A stretch of DNA of 64,000 nucleotides, taken from Knoellia sinensis KCTC 19936 (GTDB lineage Bacteria; Actinomycetota; Actinomycetes; Actinomycetales; Dermatophilaceae). Both the position numbers and the translations under genes were made by a program. The stretch is from assembly GCF_000768705.1 (NCBI RefSeq), contig NZ_AVPJ01000007.1, forward strand, positions 1 to 64,000, written 5' to 3'. Under the pieces are notes generated by a model. It had not been told where the DNA came from. It saw only the letters and a list, made by a program, of their open reading frames with translations, and did no database searches. Each line of letters begins with the position of its first letter. Within the stretch, counting starts at the first letter, position 1. This document shows, one piece after another, positions 7,640-16,666 of the stretch.

Positions 7640-8360
7640 GACCGCCGATCGCGCCGCACGACGCCACGAACGCTTCGAAGAGTCGTCCGTCGTCCCCCGC
7701 CTCCGGGTGCCACTGGACGGCCAGACGGAACGGGTATGCCGTGTCCTCCATCGCTTCCACCGTCCCGTCCTCGTGCCACGCCGTTGCGACATATCCGGGA
7801 TGGGCAGCCACCGCTTGATGGTGATAGGTCGGCACCACGTGGGCCCCGGCACCGAGGATGTCCGCGAGCCGACTGCCCTCCGCGACCGTCACCGGATGCG
7901 ACGCGTAGGCCCCCGGGGAGGGGCTGTGCTCGTCGTGCCCGACGCGATCGGGCACGTGCTGCTCGAGCGTCCCGCCAGCAGCCACAGCCATGACCTGCAT
8001 CCCGCGACAGATCCCCAGCAACGGCAGGCGACTCTCCGCCGTCACCCGCGCCACGGCCAGTTCGAAAGCGTCCCGGTCCGGGCGAGGTGACTGGACCCGG
8101 GAGTCGGGGACGGCGGCATACCGGCTGGGTTCGACGTCGGCGCCGCCAGCGATGACGACACCGTCGAGTCGCGCGAGCAGGCCTGCAACGAGGGCGTCGT
8201 CAGCATCCAGCCGCGGCGGCAACACCACCACCGACGCACCAGCGCGCTCGAGGTGCTCGACGTAGTTGTGCGGCAGGACGGTGCTCGGCTGCCCGTCCCA
8301 GTCACCGCGCACGACGGGTTCGACGTAGGACGTGACGCCGATGACGGGACGGGCAGCCAT
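7632..8360 (-). CDS. Gamma-glutamyl amide hydrolase (PuuD / peptidase C26 type)
   Basis: This 242-residue class I glutamine-amidotransferase-like hydrolase has the nucleophile in LLGICRGMQ (Cys118) and the His-Glu pair in QWHPEAGD near residue 218. It matches the PuuD group that cleaves gamma-glutamyl-GABA and related gamma-glutamyl acids. It stands alone and is not fused to a synthase. Start ATG at 8360 (MAARPVIGVTSYVE) is 4 nt after the SDR stop, and its end overlaps the NAPE-PLD-like gene, so the genes are co-transcribed and coupled. In the proposed pathway it releases glutamate and the oxidised amine product. Confidence 0.87.
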   Translation of the reverse strand: MAARPVIGVTSYVEPVVRGDWDGQPSTVLPHNYVEHLERAGASVVVLPPRLDADDALVAGLLARLDGVVIAGGADVEPSRYAAVPDSRVQSPRPDRDAFELAVARVTAESRLPLLGICRGMQVMAVAAGGTLEQHVPDRVGHDEHSPSPGAYASHPVTVAEGSRLADILGAGAHVVPTYHHQAVAAHPGYVATAWHEDGTVEAMEDTAYPFRLAVQWHPEAGDDGRLFEAFVASCGAIGGRE

Positions 8361-8364
8361 GACG

Positions 8365-9132
8365 TCAGAGGGGCGTGACGTAGGCGCCGGAGATGCCGCC
8401 GTCGACGAGGAACGTGTTGGCCGTGATGAAGCTCGACTCGTCGGACGCGAGGAAGAGGACCGCGTTGGCCATCTCCTCGGGCTCACCGAAGCGCCCCATC
8501 GGCACGTGCACCAGGCGGCGCGCCGCGCGCTCCTCGTCCTTGGCGAACAACTCACGCAGCAGCGGCGTGTTCACCGGCCCCGGGCACAGGGCGTTGACCC
8601 GCACGCCCTGGCGGGCGAACTGCACACCGAGCTCACGCGACATCGACAGGACGCCACCCTTGGACGCGCTGTAGGAGATCTGCGACGTCGCCGCGCCCAT
8701 CACCGCAACGAACGAGGCCGTGTTGATGATCGAGCCCTTGCCCTGCTCGAGCATGTAGGGGATCGCGGCCTTGCAGCAGAGGTAGACCGAGGTGAGGTTG
8801 ACCTCCTGCACCTTGCGCCACGCATCGAGATCGGTGTCGAGGATCGAGTCGTCTTCGGGTGGGCTGATCCCGGCGTTGTTGAAGGCGATGTCGACGCTGC
8901 CGAACTTCTCCTTGGCGGTCGCGAAGAGCGCGTCGACCTCCTCCTTGGAGGTCACGTCGCAGTGGACGTAGGCACCGCCGACCTCCTCGGCAATGCGCTC
9001 ACCGTTCGCGTCGTCGAGGTCGCCGATGACGACCTTGGCACCCTCCTCCGCGAAGCGGCGGACGGTCGCGAGTCCGATGCCGGAGCACCCTCCGGTGACG
9101 ACCGCGACCTTGCCCTCAAGACGAGTTCCCAT
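8365..9132 (-). CDS. Short-chain dehydrogenase/reductase
   Basis: This 255-residue classical SDR has a nucleotide-binding TGGCSGIG at residues 13-20, the active-site YSASKGG near 155-161 with the upstream catalytic Ser, and the NNAG motif (AFNNAGISPPED) near 88. Such enzymes are often labelled 3-oxoacyl-ACP reductase, but they oxidise many alcohols. Within this operon an alcohol-to-aldehyde step just before the aldehyde dehydrogenase would make chemical sense if the gamma-glutamylated substrate carries a hydroxyl, as an amino alcohol does. The C-terminal VDGGISGAYVTPL is typical. Confidence 0.87.
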   Translation of the reverse strand: MGTRLEGKVAVVTGGCSGIGLATVRRFAEEGAKVVIGDLDDANGERIAEEVGGAYVHCDVTSKEEVDALFATAKEKFGSVDIAFNNAGISPPEDDSILDTDLDAWRKVQEVNLTSVYLCCKAAIPYMLEQGKGSIINTASFVAVMGAATSQISYSASKGGVLSMSRELGVQFARQGVRVNALCPGPVNTPLLRELFAKDEERAARRLVHVPMGRFGEPEEMANAVLFLASDESSFITANTFLVDGGISGAYVTPL

Positions 9133-9147
9133 GTGTGGTGATACCTC

Positions 9148-10521
9148 TCAGTTGTCCGTGCTGATGAAGACGTTCTTGACCTCGGTGAACGCGTCGAGTG
9201 CGTCCGGTCCGAGTTCGCGTCCGATCCCGCTCGCCTTGAATCCCCCGAAAGGGGTCGAGTAGCGGACGCTGCTGTGGCTGTTGACGCTCAGGTTTCCCGC
9301 TTCGACCGCGCGCGAGACGCGGATCGCTCGCCCGACGTCGCGGGTCCAGATCGAACCCGACAGCCCGTATGCCGTGTCGTTGGCCTTGGCGATCGCATCG
9401 GCTTCGTCGTCGAAGGGCATGACCCCCACGACCGGACCGAAGATCTCGTCCTGCCAGACGCGGTCCTTGGTGGAGGTCGGGAGGACGACGGTCGGTGGGT
9501 ACCAGTAGCCATCGCCCTCGGGAGCGCTGCCGCGGAAGGCGACGTCGACGGTCTCGTCGGAGTTCTCGACGAAGCCTCGGACCGTCTCTCGCTGACCAGC
9601 GCTCACCAGTGGCCCCATCTGGGTGGCCTCGTCACCAGGGTCGCCGACTCGGACGTCCCTCATCGCGGCCTCGAAACGCTCCATGAACGCGTCAAAGACG
9701 TTGCGCTGCACGAGGATTCGCGTGCGGGCACAGCAGTCCTGTCCGGCGTTGTCGAGGAAGGACATCGGCGCGGCGGCGGCAGCGGCGTCGAGGTCGGAGT
9801 CGTCGAAGACGATGTTTGCCGACTTGCCGCCGAGCTCGAGCGTCACCCGCTTGAGCTGGTCCGCGGCCTTGCGCATGATCCCCTGGCCGACGGCCGTCGA
9901 GCCGGTGAAGCAGACCTTGCGGACATCGGGGTGGGTGACGAACCGCTCCCCCACGACCGACCCCTTGCCGGGGAGGACGGTGAAGACGCCTTCGGGGATG
10001 CCGGCCTCCAGCGCGAGTTCGCCGAGGCGCATTGCCGTGAGCGGCGTGAGCTCGGCGGGCTTGAGGAGGACCGTGTTGCCGGCCGCGAGCGCGGGTGCGA
10101 AACCCCAGCCTGCAATGGGCATCGGGAAGTTCCACGGCACGATCACGGAGACCACGCCGAGCGGCTCCTTGAAGGTGACGTCGAGGCCGCCCGCGACGGG
10201 GATCTGCTTGCCGAACAAGCGTTCCGGCGCCGCCGAGTAGTAGGCCAGGACGTCACGGACGTTCCCTGCCTCCCACCGCGCGTTGCCGATGGTGTGTCCG
10301 GCGTTCTCGACCTCGAGGAGGGCGAGTTCCTCGAGGTGGTCGTCGACGACAGCACTGAAGCGCCGCAGCAGACGGCCGCGGTCGGCGGGAGCAAGACCAC
10401 GCCATTGGGGGCCGACCTCGACCGCGCGGGCCACAGCCTCGTCGGTCTCCTCGACACCGACGAGGTCGATGCTGCGCACCGTCTCCTCGGTCGCCGGGTT
10501 GATCACGTCATGCGTGCTCAC
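9148..10521 (-). CDS. Aldehyde dehydrogenase, gamma-glutamyl-aldehyde type
   Basis: From GTG at 10521 the protein has 457 residues. It contains the cofactor-binding PWNFPMPIAGWGFAPALAAG (from about 129), the general-base Glu in TLELGGKS (Glu229) and the nucleophile in NAGQDCCAR (Cys263), with EIFGPVVGVM and the FGGFKASGIGRELG tail. It oxidises an aldehyde to the acid with NAD(P). In PuuC/GlnA4-type operons the substrate is a gamma-glutamylated aminoaldehyde. The open frame runs upstream into the ligase gene, but those residues do not belong to the family. It lies 25 nt downstream of the ligase gene. Confidence 0.9.
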   Translation of the reverse strand: MSTHDVINPATEETVRSIDLVGVEETDEAVARAVEVGPQWRGLAPADRGRLLRRFSAVVDDHLEELALLEVENAGHTIGNARWEAGNVRDVLAYYSAAPERLFGKQIPVAGGLDVTFKEPLGVVSVIVPWNFPMPIAGWGFAPALAAGNTVLLKPAELTPLTAMRLGELALEAGIPEGVFTVLPGKGSVVGERFVTHPDVRKVCFTGSTAVGQGIMRKAADQLKRVTLELGGKSANIVFDDSDLDAAAAAAPMSFLDNAGQDCCARTRILVQRNVFDAFMERFEAAMRDVRVGDPGDEATQMGPLVSAGQRETVRGFVENSDETVDVAFRGSAPEGDGYWYPPTVVLPTSTKDRVWQDEIFGPVVGVMPFDDEADAIAKANDTAYGLSGSIWTRDVGRAIRVSRAVEAGNLSVNSHSSVRYSTPFGGFKASGIGRELGPDALDAFTEVKNVFISTDN

Positions 10522-10546
10522 TGCAGGGATGTCCTTTCCGAAGTGT

Positions 10547-11932
10547 TCAGAGCCGCTCGAAACCGCGAATGCGTTCCCAGTCGGTGACCGCTGCGTCGTA
10601 GGCCTTGAGCTCGACGTCGGCGGCGTTGACGTAGTGGTCGACGACGTCGTCGCCGAAGACCTCGCGGGCGATCGAGCTGCCCGAGAGGAGGTCGCGGGCC
10701 TCGCGGAGGGTCGAGGGGACGGTGGCGACGTCGGAGTTGTAGGCGTTGCCCTCGAAGGCGGGCTCGAGCTCCAGCTCGTTCTCGATCCCGTAGAGGCCAC
10801 CAGCGAGCATCGCCGCGACGGCGAGGTAGGGGTTGACGTCACCGCCGGGCACGCGGTTCTCCATGCGCAGCCCGGCACCATGACCGACCACGCGAAGCGC
10901 ACAGGTGCGGTTGTCCCGTCCCCACGCGATGGCCGTGGGTGCGAAGGACCCTGGCTGAAACCGCTTGTAGGAGTTGATGTTCGGCGCATAGAAGTAGGTG
11001 AATTCCCGCATGGTCGCGAGAACCCCGGCGAGGAATTGGTCGTGCAGGACGCTTTGCCCACCGTCGCGTTCCTTGTCGGAGAACACCGTCTCCCCGTCGA
11101 GCCCACGCAGCGACAGGTGGATGTGGCACGAGTTGCCCTCGCGCTCGTCGTACTTCGCCATGAACGTCAGCGACATCCCGTGCCTTGCGGCGAGCTCCTT
11201 GGCCGCAGTCTTGTAGATGACGTGGTTGTCACAGGTGCGCACGACCTCGTCGTAGAGGAAGCCGATCTCGTGCTGCCCGAAGTTGCACTCCCCCTTGGCA
11301 CCCTCGACGGTGACGCCCGCGGCATACAGCTCGTTGCGGATGTCCCGGAGCAGGGGCTCGACGACGGTCCCTCCAGTGATCGAGTAGTCGACGTTGTAGC
11401 GGTTCGCTCCGGTGAGTCCGACGTAGCGGCGGTCCCAGGCCGACTCGTAGCTGTCCTCGAAGACGATGAACTCGAGTTCGGTCCCGGCGAGCGCCTGCCA
11501 CCCCCGCTCGGCAGCGCGTTCCACCTGGTCCCTGAGGATGCCTCGGGGGGACTGTCGGACCGGCCCCGAGCCGTCGAGCCACGCGAGGTCGCACTGGATC
11601 GTCACGGAGTTGGGCGCGCCCGGCGTCCGCCGCAGGGTGTCGAGGTCGAGGACGAACTCGAAGTCGCCGTAGCCCTTCTCCCACGAGGACATCGCGTAGC
11701 CGTCGACCGTGTTCATGTCGACGTCGACGGCGAGGAGGTAGTTGCAGCCCTCGACCCCGCCCTCGAGGACATGCTCGAGGAAGTATGCCGCGTGCAACCG
11801 TTTGCCCGTGAGCCTCCCCTGCATGTCGGTGAAGGCCACGATGACGGTGTCGATCTCGCCGCTCGAGGTGCCCCTTCGCAGGTCGTTGAGGGTCAGGTGC
11901 TTCGGTCCCCCGGTGTGGATGGATCCGCTCAT
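10547..11932 (-). CDS. Glutamine-synthetase-like gamma-glutamyl amine ligase (PuuA/GlnA3/GlnA4 type)
   Basis: This 461-residue member of the glutamine synthetase fold has recognisable parts in order: DMQGRLTGKRL in the beta-grasp domain, the metal-ligand ELEF (GTELEFIVFEDSY), GECNFGQHEI, the HIHLSL strand, FAPTAIAWGRDNRTCALR and ENRVPGGDVNPYLAVAAMLA. Adenylylation-type features of true GlnA are not evident. Context (permease, FadR regulator, aldehyde dehydrogenase, amidohydrolase) points to ATP-dependent attachment of glutamate to an amine. The substrate is ambiguous: putrescine-type polyamine (PuuA/GlnA3) or ethanolamine (GlnA4). The SDR in the operon and the absence of an amine oxidase favour an amino alcohol. 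Confidence 0.85.
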   Translation of the reverse strand: MSGSIHTGGPKHLTLNDLRRGTSSGEIDTVIVAFTDMQGRLTGKRLHAAYFLEHVLEGGVEGCNYLLAVDVDMNTVDGYAMSSWEKGYGDFEFVLDLDTLRRTPGAPNSVTIQCDLAWLDGSGPVRQSPRGILRDQVERAAERGWQALAGTELEFIVFEDSYESAWDRRYVGLTGANRYNVDYSITGGTVVEPLLRDIRNELYAAGVTVEGAKGECNFGQHEIGFLYDEVVRTCDNHVIYKTAAKELAARHGMSLTFMAKYDEREGNSCHIHLSLRGLDGETVFSDKERDGGQSVLHDQFLAGVLATMREFTYFYAPNINSYKRFQPGSFAPTAIAWGRDNRTCALRVVGHGAGLRMENRVPGGDVNPYLAVAAMLAGGLYGIENELELEPAFEGNAYNSDVATVPSTLREARDLLSGSSIAREVFGDDVVDHYVNAADVELKAYDAAVTDWERIRGFERL

Positions 11933-11948
11933 GCGTCGATCTCCTTGG

Positions 11949-12683
11949 TCATCCGATGAGTCCTCTGAGCAGGGCTGAGGTGGCGTCGCAGTGTTCCTCC
12001 ATGGCCGCCCGGGCGGCTTCGGCGTCGCCGCCGAGGATCGCGGTCACGACGGCGTCGTGTTGTTGGCACGAATGCTCGATGTTGCGTGGCAGCACCGGGA
12101 TCGCGCCGAGCATCTCGCCCAGTGCGGCCTGGGCGCGCGTCACCGACTCGATGAGCATCGGCGATCCCGACACGGTCGCCACCGCAAGGTGGAAGCGGCT
12201 GTCGGCGATGCGGTGTGAACCCGCATCCGGAGCGGTGCGCACCGCTTCAGCGGACTCGACGAGCCACGACCGCTGGTCTCCCGAGAGAGACTGCTTGGCC
12301 GCCAGCCAGGCGGCGCCCGGCTCGACGATCCGCCGGAAGTCGAGCGCGTCGGCCATGGCCGCACCCCGGCGGACGGGGGCCGTCGACGACCCCGGCTGAG
12401 GCGGGACGTGGGTGACGACGGTCCCGCCGCCACGCCCACGTCGAGTCTCGACGAGGCCGCTGTCACGCAGTGCAGCAATGGCATCGCGCAACGTGTTGCG
12501 CGAGACACCAAGTCGCTCCGCCAGTTCGCGCTCCGGAGGCAGTTGTTCGCCGTCGACGAGGACACCGAGACGAATGGCCGTGGCCAGCTGCTCAACCGCC
12601 GACTCGAAGACGTTGGAGGTCGCGGGACGAAGGACGGCGTCGGAGAGCCGCCCTTCGTCCTGCGGGTGTGCGGTCACGCTCAC
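11949..12683 (-). CDS. GntR-family regulator, FadR/FCD type
   Basis: This 244-residue regulator has an N-terminal winged helix at about residues 25-95 (AVEQLATAIRLGVLVDGEQL, PPERELAERLGVSRNTLRDA, LVETRRGRGGGTVV), followed by an all-helical FCD ligand domain (RRIVEPGAAWLAAK, SRFHLAVATVSGSPMLIESV and an HDAVVTAILGGD... metal-site region). Its start overlaps the permease stop in an ATGA arrangement. It probably controls this operon. Two similar 16-bp inverted repeats at 14254 and 14329, upstream of the first gene, are candidate binding sites. Confidence 0.88.
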   Translation of the reverse strand: MSVTAHPQDEGRLSDAVLRPATSNVFESAVEQLATAIRLGVLVDGEQLPPERELAERLGVSRNTLRDAIAALRDSGLVETRRGRGGGTVVTHVPPQPGSSTAPVRRGAAMADALDFRRIVEPGAAWLAAKQSLSGDQRSWLVESAEAVRTAPDAGSHRIADSRFHLAVATVSGSPMLIESVTRAQAALGEMLGAIPVLPRNIEHSCQQHDAVVTAILGGDAEAARAAMEEHCDATSALLRGLIG

Positions 12684-14236
12684 TCGAAGATCTCGGCGGC
12701 CGGCTTCGTGTCGTGGCCCGAGGGCACGTCGACCATGAAGTGCTTGCGTCCCCGCACGAACCAGAAGATCGTGGCGAAGAGCAGCACCGCGCCGACCGCG
12801 ACCGGGGCGTAGTTGAACGTCGCGTCACCCCAGGTTCCGGGGGCGTAGGCCGGGAGCATGAAGAGCACGACGATGATCGCAACCCACACGATGGCGATCC
12901 AGCCGATCGGGGCGCTCCACTTGCCGAGGTTCCAGCGGCCGACACGGAAGTCGGGGTGGGTGCGGCGCAGGTAGACCGGGATGACGTAGGCGATGTAGAG
13001 CCCGATGACGGCGATCGAGGTCACCGCTGCGTAGGCCACGATGCTCCACAGCGCAGGCAGGGCGACGAGGATCGAGCCAGCGACGCACAGCCAGATGGAG
13101 TTGGTCGGGGTTCCGGTGCGCGGGTTCACCTGCGACCAGAGCTTCGAGCCCGGCAGAGCGTTGTCCCGCGAGAACGCATAGGACATGCGCGAGTTCGCCG
13201 TCACCGACGCCATGCCGCAGAAGAACTGGGCGACGGCGCAGATGAAGAGAAGCGTCTTGCCGAGTCCAGCGCCAGCGGCGTCGATGAAGATCTGCGCCGG
13301 CGGAAGACCGGTCTCGGTGGCGCGCTGTGCGTCGTAGTCCTGGATCGCCGCCGTGACGGACACGAGGAGGACCCAACCGGCAAGGATCGAGACCCAGACG
13401 GAACGCACGATGCCCTTCGGCGCCTCGACCGACGCGTTCATCGTCTCCTCGGCCACATGGGCCGAGGCGTCGTAGCCGGTGTAGGTGTACTGCGCCATGA
13501 GCAGACCGACAAGGAACGCGTACGGCAGGATCCCGAAGATCGTGCCCTCGAAGCCGGTGGCGTTCCGGTATTCCGTGAACGTCCACTCGAGCGTCTGGTG
13601 CTGGTCGGGGACGAGCCACAGGACGGCCACGATGATCGCGACACCGACCAGGTGCCACCAAGCGCTGACGTTGGAGAGCACCTTGACGAGGTTGACGCCG
13701 AAGGTGTTGAGGAGCCCGTGGAGGGCGATGATGACGACGAAGGCCACAAAGGTCGACGCGAGCGTGACCTCGACGCCGAAGACGAGGTTGAGCAACGCCA
13801 TCCAGGTCACTGCGGCGCCGTAGTCGATGGCCGCCGTGACGGCGACCTCGCCGAGGAAGTTGAACCAGCCGACGTACCAGGCCCAGATGCGCTTGTTGCG
13901 ACGGGCGAGCTTGCCGGCCCAGAAGTAGAGCCCACCAGCCGTGGGGTAGACCGAGCAGACCTCGGCCATGGCCAGGGCCACGCACAGGACGAAGATGCCG
14001 ACGAGTGGCCAGCCGATCGAGATGGCGATCGGGCCGCCGGCATCCATCGCCAGGTAGTAGGTCGTGATGCAGCCCGCGAGGATCGAGATGATCGAGAAGG
14101 ACACGGCGAAGTTGCTGAAGCCGCTCATCCCACGATGGAGCTCCTGCTTGTAGCCGAGCTCGGCCAGCATGGCCTCGTCGTCATGGTGCCCACCCGGGCC
14201 GCCCTGCTGTGTGCCGCTACCTACCTCTGTCGCCAT
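12680..14236 (-). CDS. APC-superfamily amine / amino acid permease
   Basis: This protein of about 518 residues has roughly 12 hydrophobic segments. GYKQELHRGMSGFSNFAVSF leads into TM1 and ISILAGCITTYYLAMDAGGP follows, typical of the amino acid/choline/GABA branch of the APC superfamily. It is the first gene of the minus-strand operon and presumably imports the amine that the ligase uses. ATG at 14236 is preferred because GGGGAG lies 5 nt upstream. GTG at 14242 is also in frame and adds two residues. The gene ends in an ATGA overlap with the FadR-type regulator. Confidence 0.88.
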   Translation of the reverse strand: MATEVGSGTQQGGPGGHHDDEAMLAELGYKQELHRGMSGFSNFAVSFSIISILAGCITTYYLAMDAGGPIAISIGWPLVGIFVLCVALAMAEVCSVYPTAGGLYFWAGKLARRNKRIWAWYVGWFNFLGEVAVTAAIDYGAAVTWMALLNLVFGVEVTLASTFVAFVVIIALHGLLNTFGVNLVKVLSNVSAWWHLVGVAIIVAVLWLVPDQHQTLEWTFTEYRNATGFEGTIFGILPYAFLVGLLMAQYTYTGYDASAHVAEETMNASVEAPKGIVRSVWVSILAGWVLLVSVTAAIQDYDAQRATETGLPPAQIFIDAAGAGLGKTLLFICAVAQFFCGMASVTANSRMSYAFSRDNALPGSKLWSQVNPRTGTPTNSIWLCVAGSILVALPALWSIVAYAAVTSIAVIGLYIAYVIPVYLRRTHPDFRVGRWNLGKWSAPIGWIAIVWVAIIVVLFMLPAYAPGTWGDATFNYAPVAVGAVLLFATIFWFVRGRKHFMVDVPSGHDTKPAAEIFE

Positions 14237-14253
14237 GAACACTCCCCATCAAA

Positions 14254-14344
14254 GGTCTGTTTCAGAACCTCTTTGTCCCGAAACGTCAATGACGGACAGC
14301 AAACACCACCACGGCATACGCCGTCAATGGTTCTGGACTGAACC
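14254..14344. promoter_or_regulatory. Two related 16-bp inverted repeats upstream of the permease operon
   Basis: The minus strand reads GGTTCTGAAACAGACC at 14254-14269. The plus strand reads GGTTCTGGACTGAACC at 14329-14344, which contains a perfect GGTTC-6-GAACC palindrome. Both start GGTTCTG, and their centres are 75 bp apart, about seven helical turns. They frame the only space in which the operon promoter can lie. They are candidate operators for the FadR-type regulator at 11949. A copy of CGGCATAC lies between them. Confidence 0.45.
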
Positions 14345-14351
14345 TTTTGGA

Positions 14352-15449
14352 TCAGGCCAGCTGGGTCATCCAGCCGCGGGTGTCCTCGGAGCGGCCGTAC
14401 TGGATGTCGAGGAGGCGCGAGCGGATCGCGCGCGTCACCTCTCCACCCTCGGGGCCGCCCACGGCCGGCGCGGAGCCGCCCGCCCAGCGCAGCTCACCGA
14501 CAGGCGTGATGACGGCGGCCGTGCCGCAGGCGAAGATCTCGACGATGTCGCCCGAGGCGACGCCGTCCTTCCACTCCTGGATCGGCACCTTGCGCTCGAC
14601 CGGGCTGAGGTCGAGGTCCTTGGCCAGCTCCAGGATCGAGCTGCGGGTGATGCCCTCGAGGATCGAGCCGGAGAGCTCGGGCGTGATCAGCTCGTTGTCC
14701 TTGGTGAGGAAGAAGAGGTTCATGCCCCCGAGCTCCTCGATGTACTCGTGGGTCCCCGAGTCGAGGAACACGGCCTGGTCGCACCCGTTCTCGATGCCCT
14801 CGAGCTGGCCGGCGAGTGAGGAGGCGTAGTTGCCACCACACTTCGCGTTGCCCGTGCCACCCGCACCTGCGCGAGCGTAGTCCTGCGAGATCCACAGCTT
14901 GACGGGCTTGAGACCGCCCGCAAAGTAGGGACCAGCCGGTGAGGCGATCACCGAGTAGGTCACCTCGTTGGCCGGGCGCACGCCGAGGAACGCCTCCGAC
15001 GCATACATGAAGGGACGCAGATAGAGACTGGCCTCGCTGCCGTCGGCCGGCGGCACCCAGGCCTCGTCGACGGCCAGGAGAGCCTTGAGGGAGCCGATGA
15101 AGTCGGCCTCGGAGATCTCGGGCAGGGCCAGCCGGCGGGCGCTGCGGGCCATCCGCGCCGCGTTGGCCTCGGGACGGAAGGTCCACACCGAACCGTCCTC
15201 GTGTCGGTAGGCCTTCATGCCCTCGAAGATCTCCTGCGCGTAGTGCAGCACCGCCGCGCTGGGCATGATCTGGATCGGACCGTAGGCGGTGACGCGCCCG
15301 TCGTGCCAGCCGCCGTCCTTGGTCCACGTCGCCGAGACCATGTGGTCGGTGAAATGGACACCGAAGCCGGGGTTGGCGTGGATCTCGGCGCGACGCTCGT
15401 CGGTGGCCGGGTCCGGACGTCGCTCGACGCTGAACGAGAGGTCGGTCAT
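14352..15449 (-). CDS. ilvE: Branched-chain amino acid aminotransferase
   Basis: This 365-residue class IV PLP aminotransferase has the PLP lysine in GGTGNAKCGGNYAS (about Lys203). EIFEGMKAYRHEDG and the FFLTKDNELITPELSGSILEG region match the longer bacterial/mitochondrial BCAT group. It transfers the amino group from glutamate to the keto acids of Leu, Ile and Val. It lies 39 nt downstream of leuB on the same strand, so the two are probably co-transcribed. Start ATG at 15449 (MTDLSFSVERR). Confidence 0.94.
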   Translation of the reverse strand: MTDLSFSVERRPDPATDERRAEIHANPGFGVHFTDHMVSATWTKDGGWHDGRVTAYGPIQIMPSAAVLHYAQEIFEGMKAYRHEDGSVWTFRPEANAARMARSARRLALPEISEADFIGSLKALLAVDEAWVPPADGSEASLYLRPFMYASEAFLGVRPANEVTYSVIASPAGPYFAGGLKPVKLWISQDYARAGAGGTGNAKCGGNYASSLAGQLEGIENGCDQAVFLDSGTHEYIEELGGMNLFFLTKDNELITPELSGSILEGITRSSILELAKDLDLSPVERKVPIQEWKDGVASGDIVEIFACGTAAVITPVGELRWAGGSAPAVGGPEGGEVTRAIRSRLLDIQYGRSEDTRGWMTQLA

Positions 15450-15488
15450 CTCAGGGTCCTTCCAAGGCTGCGGGGGCTCTGCTCGAGC

Positions 15489-16568
15489 CTATGACAGGCG
15501 TGCTGCGACGGCGTCACCGATGGCGCTCGTCGTGCGTACCTGCCCACCGCGCTCGGCGAGATCCGCCGCAACAGCCGCCTCGACCCGCGCCGCCTCGTCC
15601 GTCCGACCGAGGTGCTCGAGGAGCATCGCGACCGAGAGGATCGTCGCCGTCGGGTCGGCCTTGCCCTGGCCGGCGATGTCCGGCGCGGAGCCGTGGACCG
15701 GCTCGAACATGCTGGGGGCTTCACCTGTCGGATTAATGTTGCCGCTCGCGGCGAGACCGATCCCACCCGCGATCGCAGCCGCGATGTCGGTGATGATGTC
15801 GCCGAAGAGGTTGTCCGTGACGATGACGTCGAAGCGCCCCGGGTCCGTGGCGAGGAAGATCGTCGCCGCGTCGACGTGCTGGTAGGCCGTCTCGACGTCG
15901 GGGAACTCAGCACCGACCTCCTCGACCGTCCGCCGCCACAGGTGGCCGGCGTGCGTGAGGACGTTGTGCTTGTGGACCAGGGTGAGGTGCTTGCGCGGGC
16001 GCGCCTGGGCGCGAGCGAAGGCTTCGCGAACGACGCGCTCGACGCCGAACCGCGTGTTGACGCTCACCTCGGTCGCGATCTCGTGCGGGGTGCCGGTGCG
16101 CAGCGAACCGCCGTTCCCGACGTAGGGACCCTCGGTGCCCTCGCGCACGACGACGAAGTCGATGCCGTTCGGGGCGACGCGCTCGACGGCGAGCGGGCTC
16201 TCGACACCGGGGAAGAGCTTGGCCGGGCGGAGGTTGACGAAGTGGTCGAGGGCGAAGCGCAGCGGCAGGAGGATGCCGCGCTCGAGGACACCGCTCGGGA
16301 CGCTCGGGTCGCCGATGGCGCCGAGCAGGATGACGTCGTGGCCGCGCACCTCGTCGAGGACGCTGTCAGGCAGGGTCTCGCCCGTCGCGTTCCAGCGCTT
16401 CGCGCCGAGATCGTATGCCGTGCTGCTCACCTTGGTACCGCTGCCGGCGGTGGCAGCCTCGAGGACCTTGAGCCCCTCGTCGACGACCTCGGGCCCAATG
16501 CCGTCACCCGCGATGACCGCGAGGTTGATGTCCGTCGAGGGGGTGTCCGCTGCAGTGCGATCCGTCAT
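15489..16568 (-). CDS. leuB: 3-isopropylmalate dehydrogenase
   Basis: This 359-residue beta-decarboxylating dehydrogenase begins with [20 protein letters not shown]. The substrate and metal residues lie in [15 protein letters not shown] and in [20 protein letters not shown], and the NAD-binding [19 protein letters not shown] is present. It catalyses the third committed step of leucine synthesis. It precedes ilvE on the same strand. A bidirectional hairpin (16622) and a small ORF lie just upstream. No leucine-rich leader is directly adjacent, but see the candidate leader peptide at 16856. Confidence 0.94.
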   Translation of the reverse strand: MTDRTAADTPSTDINLAVIAGDGIGPEVVDEGLKVLEAATAGSGTKVSSTAYDLGAKRWNATGETLPDSVLDEVRGHDVILLGAIGDPSVPSGVLERGILLPLRFALDHFVNLRPAKLFPGVESPLAVERVAPNGIDFVVVREGTEGPYVGNGGSLRTGTPHEIATEVSVNTRFGVERVVREAFARAQARPRKHLTLVHKHNVLTHAGHLWRRTVEEVGAEFPDVETAYQHVDAATIFLATDPGRFDVIVTDNLFGDIITDIAAAIAGGIGLAASGNINPTGEAPSMFEPVHGSAPDIAGQGKADPTATILSVAMLLEHLGRTDEAARVEAAVAADLAERGGQVRTTSAIGDAVAARLS

Positions 16569-16621
16569 GGCATCACCTTAGAAACTCATCTCGTCATGCG
16601 GGACTGCGGTCCCACAATGCG

Positions 16622-16653
16622 AAACCCCGCCGTGCGCATGCTCGGCGGGGTTT
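16622..16653. terminator. Hairpin between the 26-residue ORF and leuB
   Basis: AAACCCCGCCG (16622-16632) pairs with CGGCGGGGTTT (16643-16653) around a 10-nt loop, with a short T run on each side. It ends the small minus-strand ORF (stop at 16667) and lies 50 nt before leuB. It could therefore also act as an attenuator for leuB. Confidence 0.65.
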
Positions 16654-16666
16654 TCGCTGGTGCTGG

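Noticed and set aside
8365-9132. Calling the SDR a fatty-acid-synthesis FabG
   Set aside because: It lies inside a catabolic operon without other fab genes, and SDR motifs alone do not define the substrate.
12470-14341. 623-residue plus-strand frame opposite the permease
   Set aside because: It is very rich in Asp, Arg, Glu and His with no hydrophobic core, typical of an antisense shadow. The minus strand has a clear APC permease.
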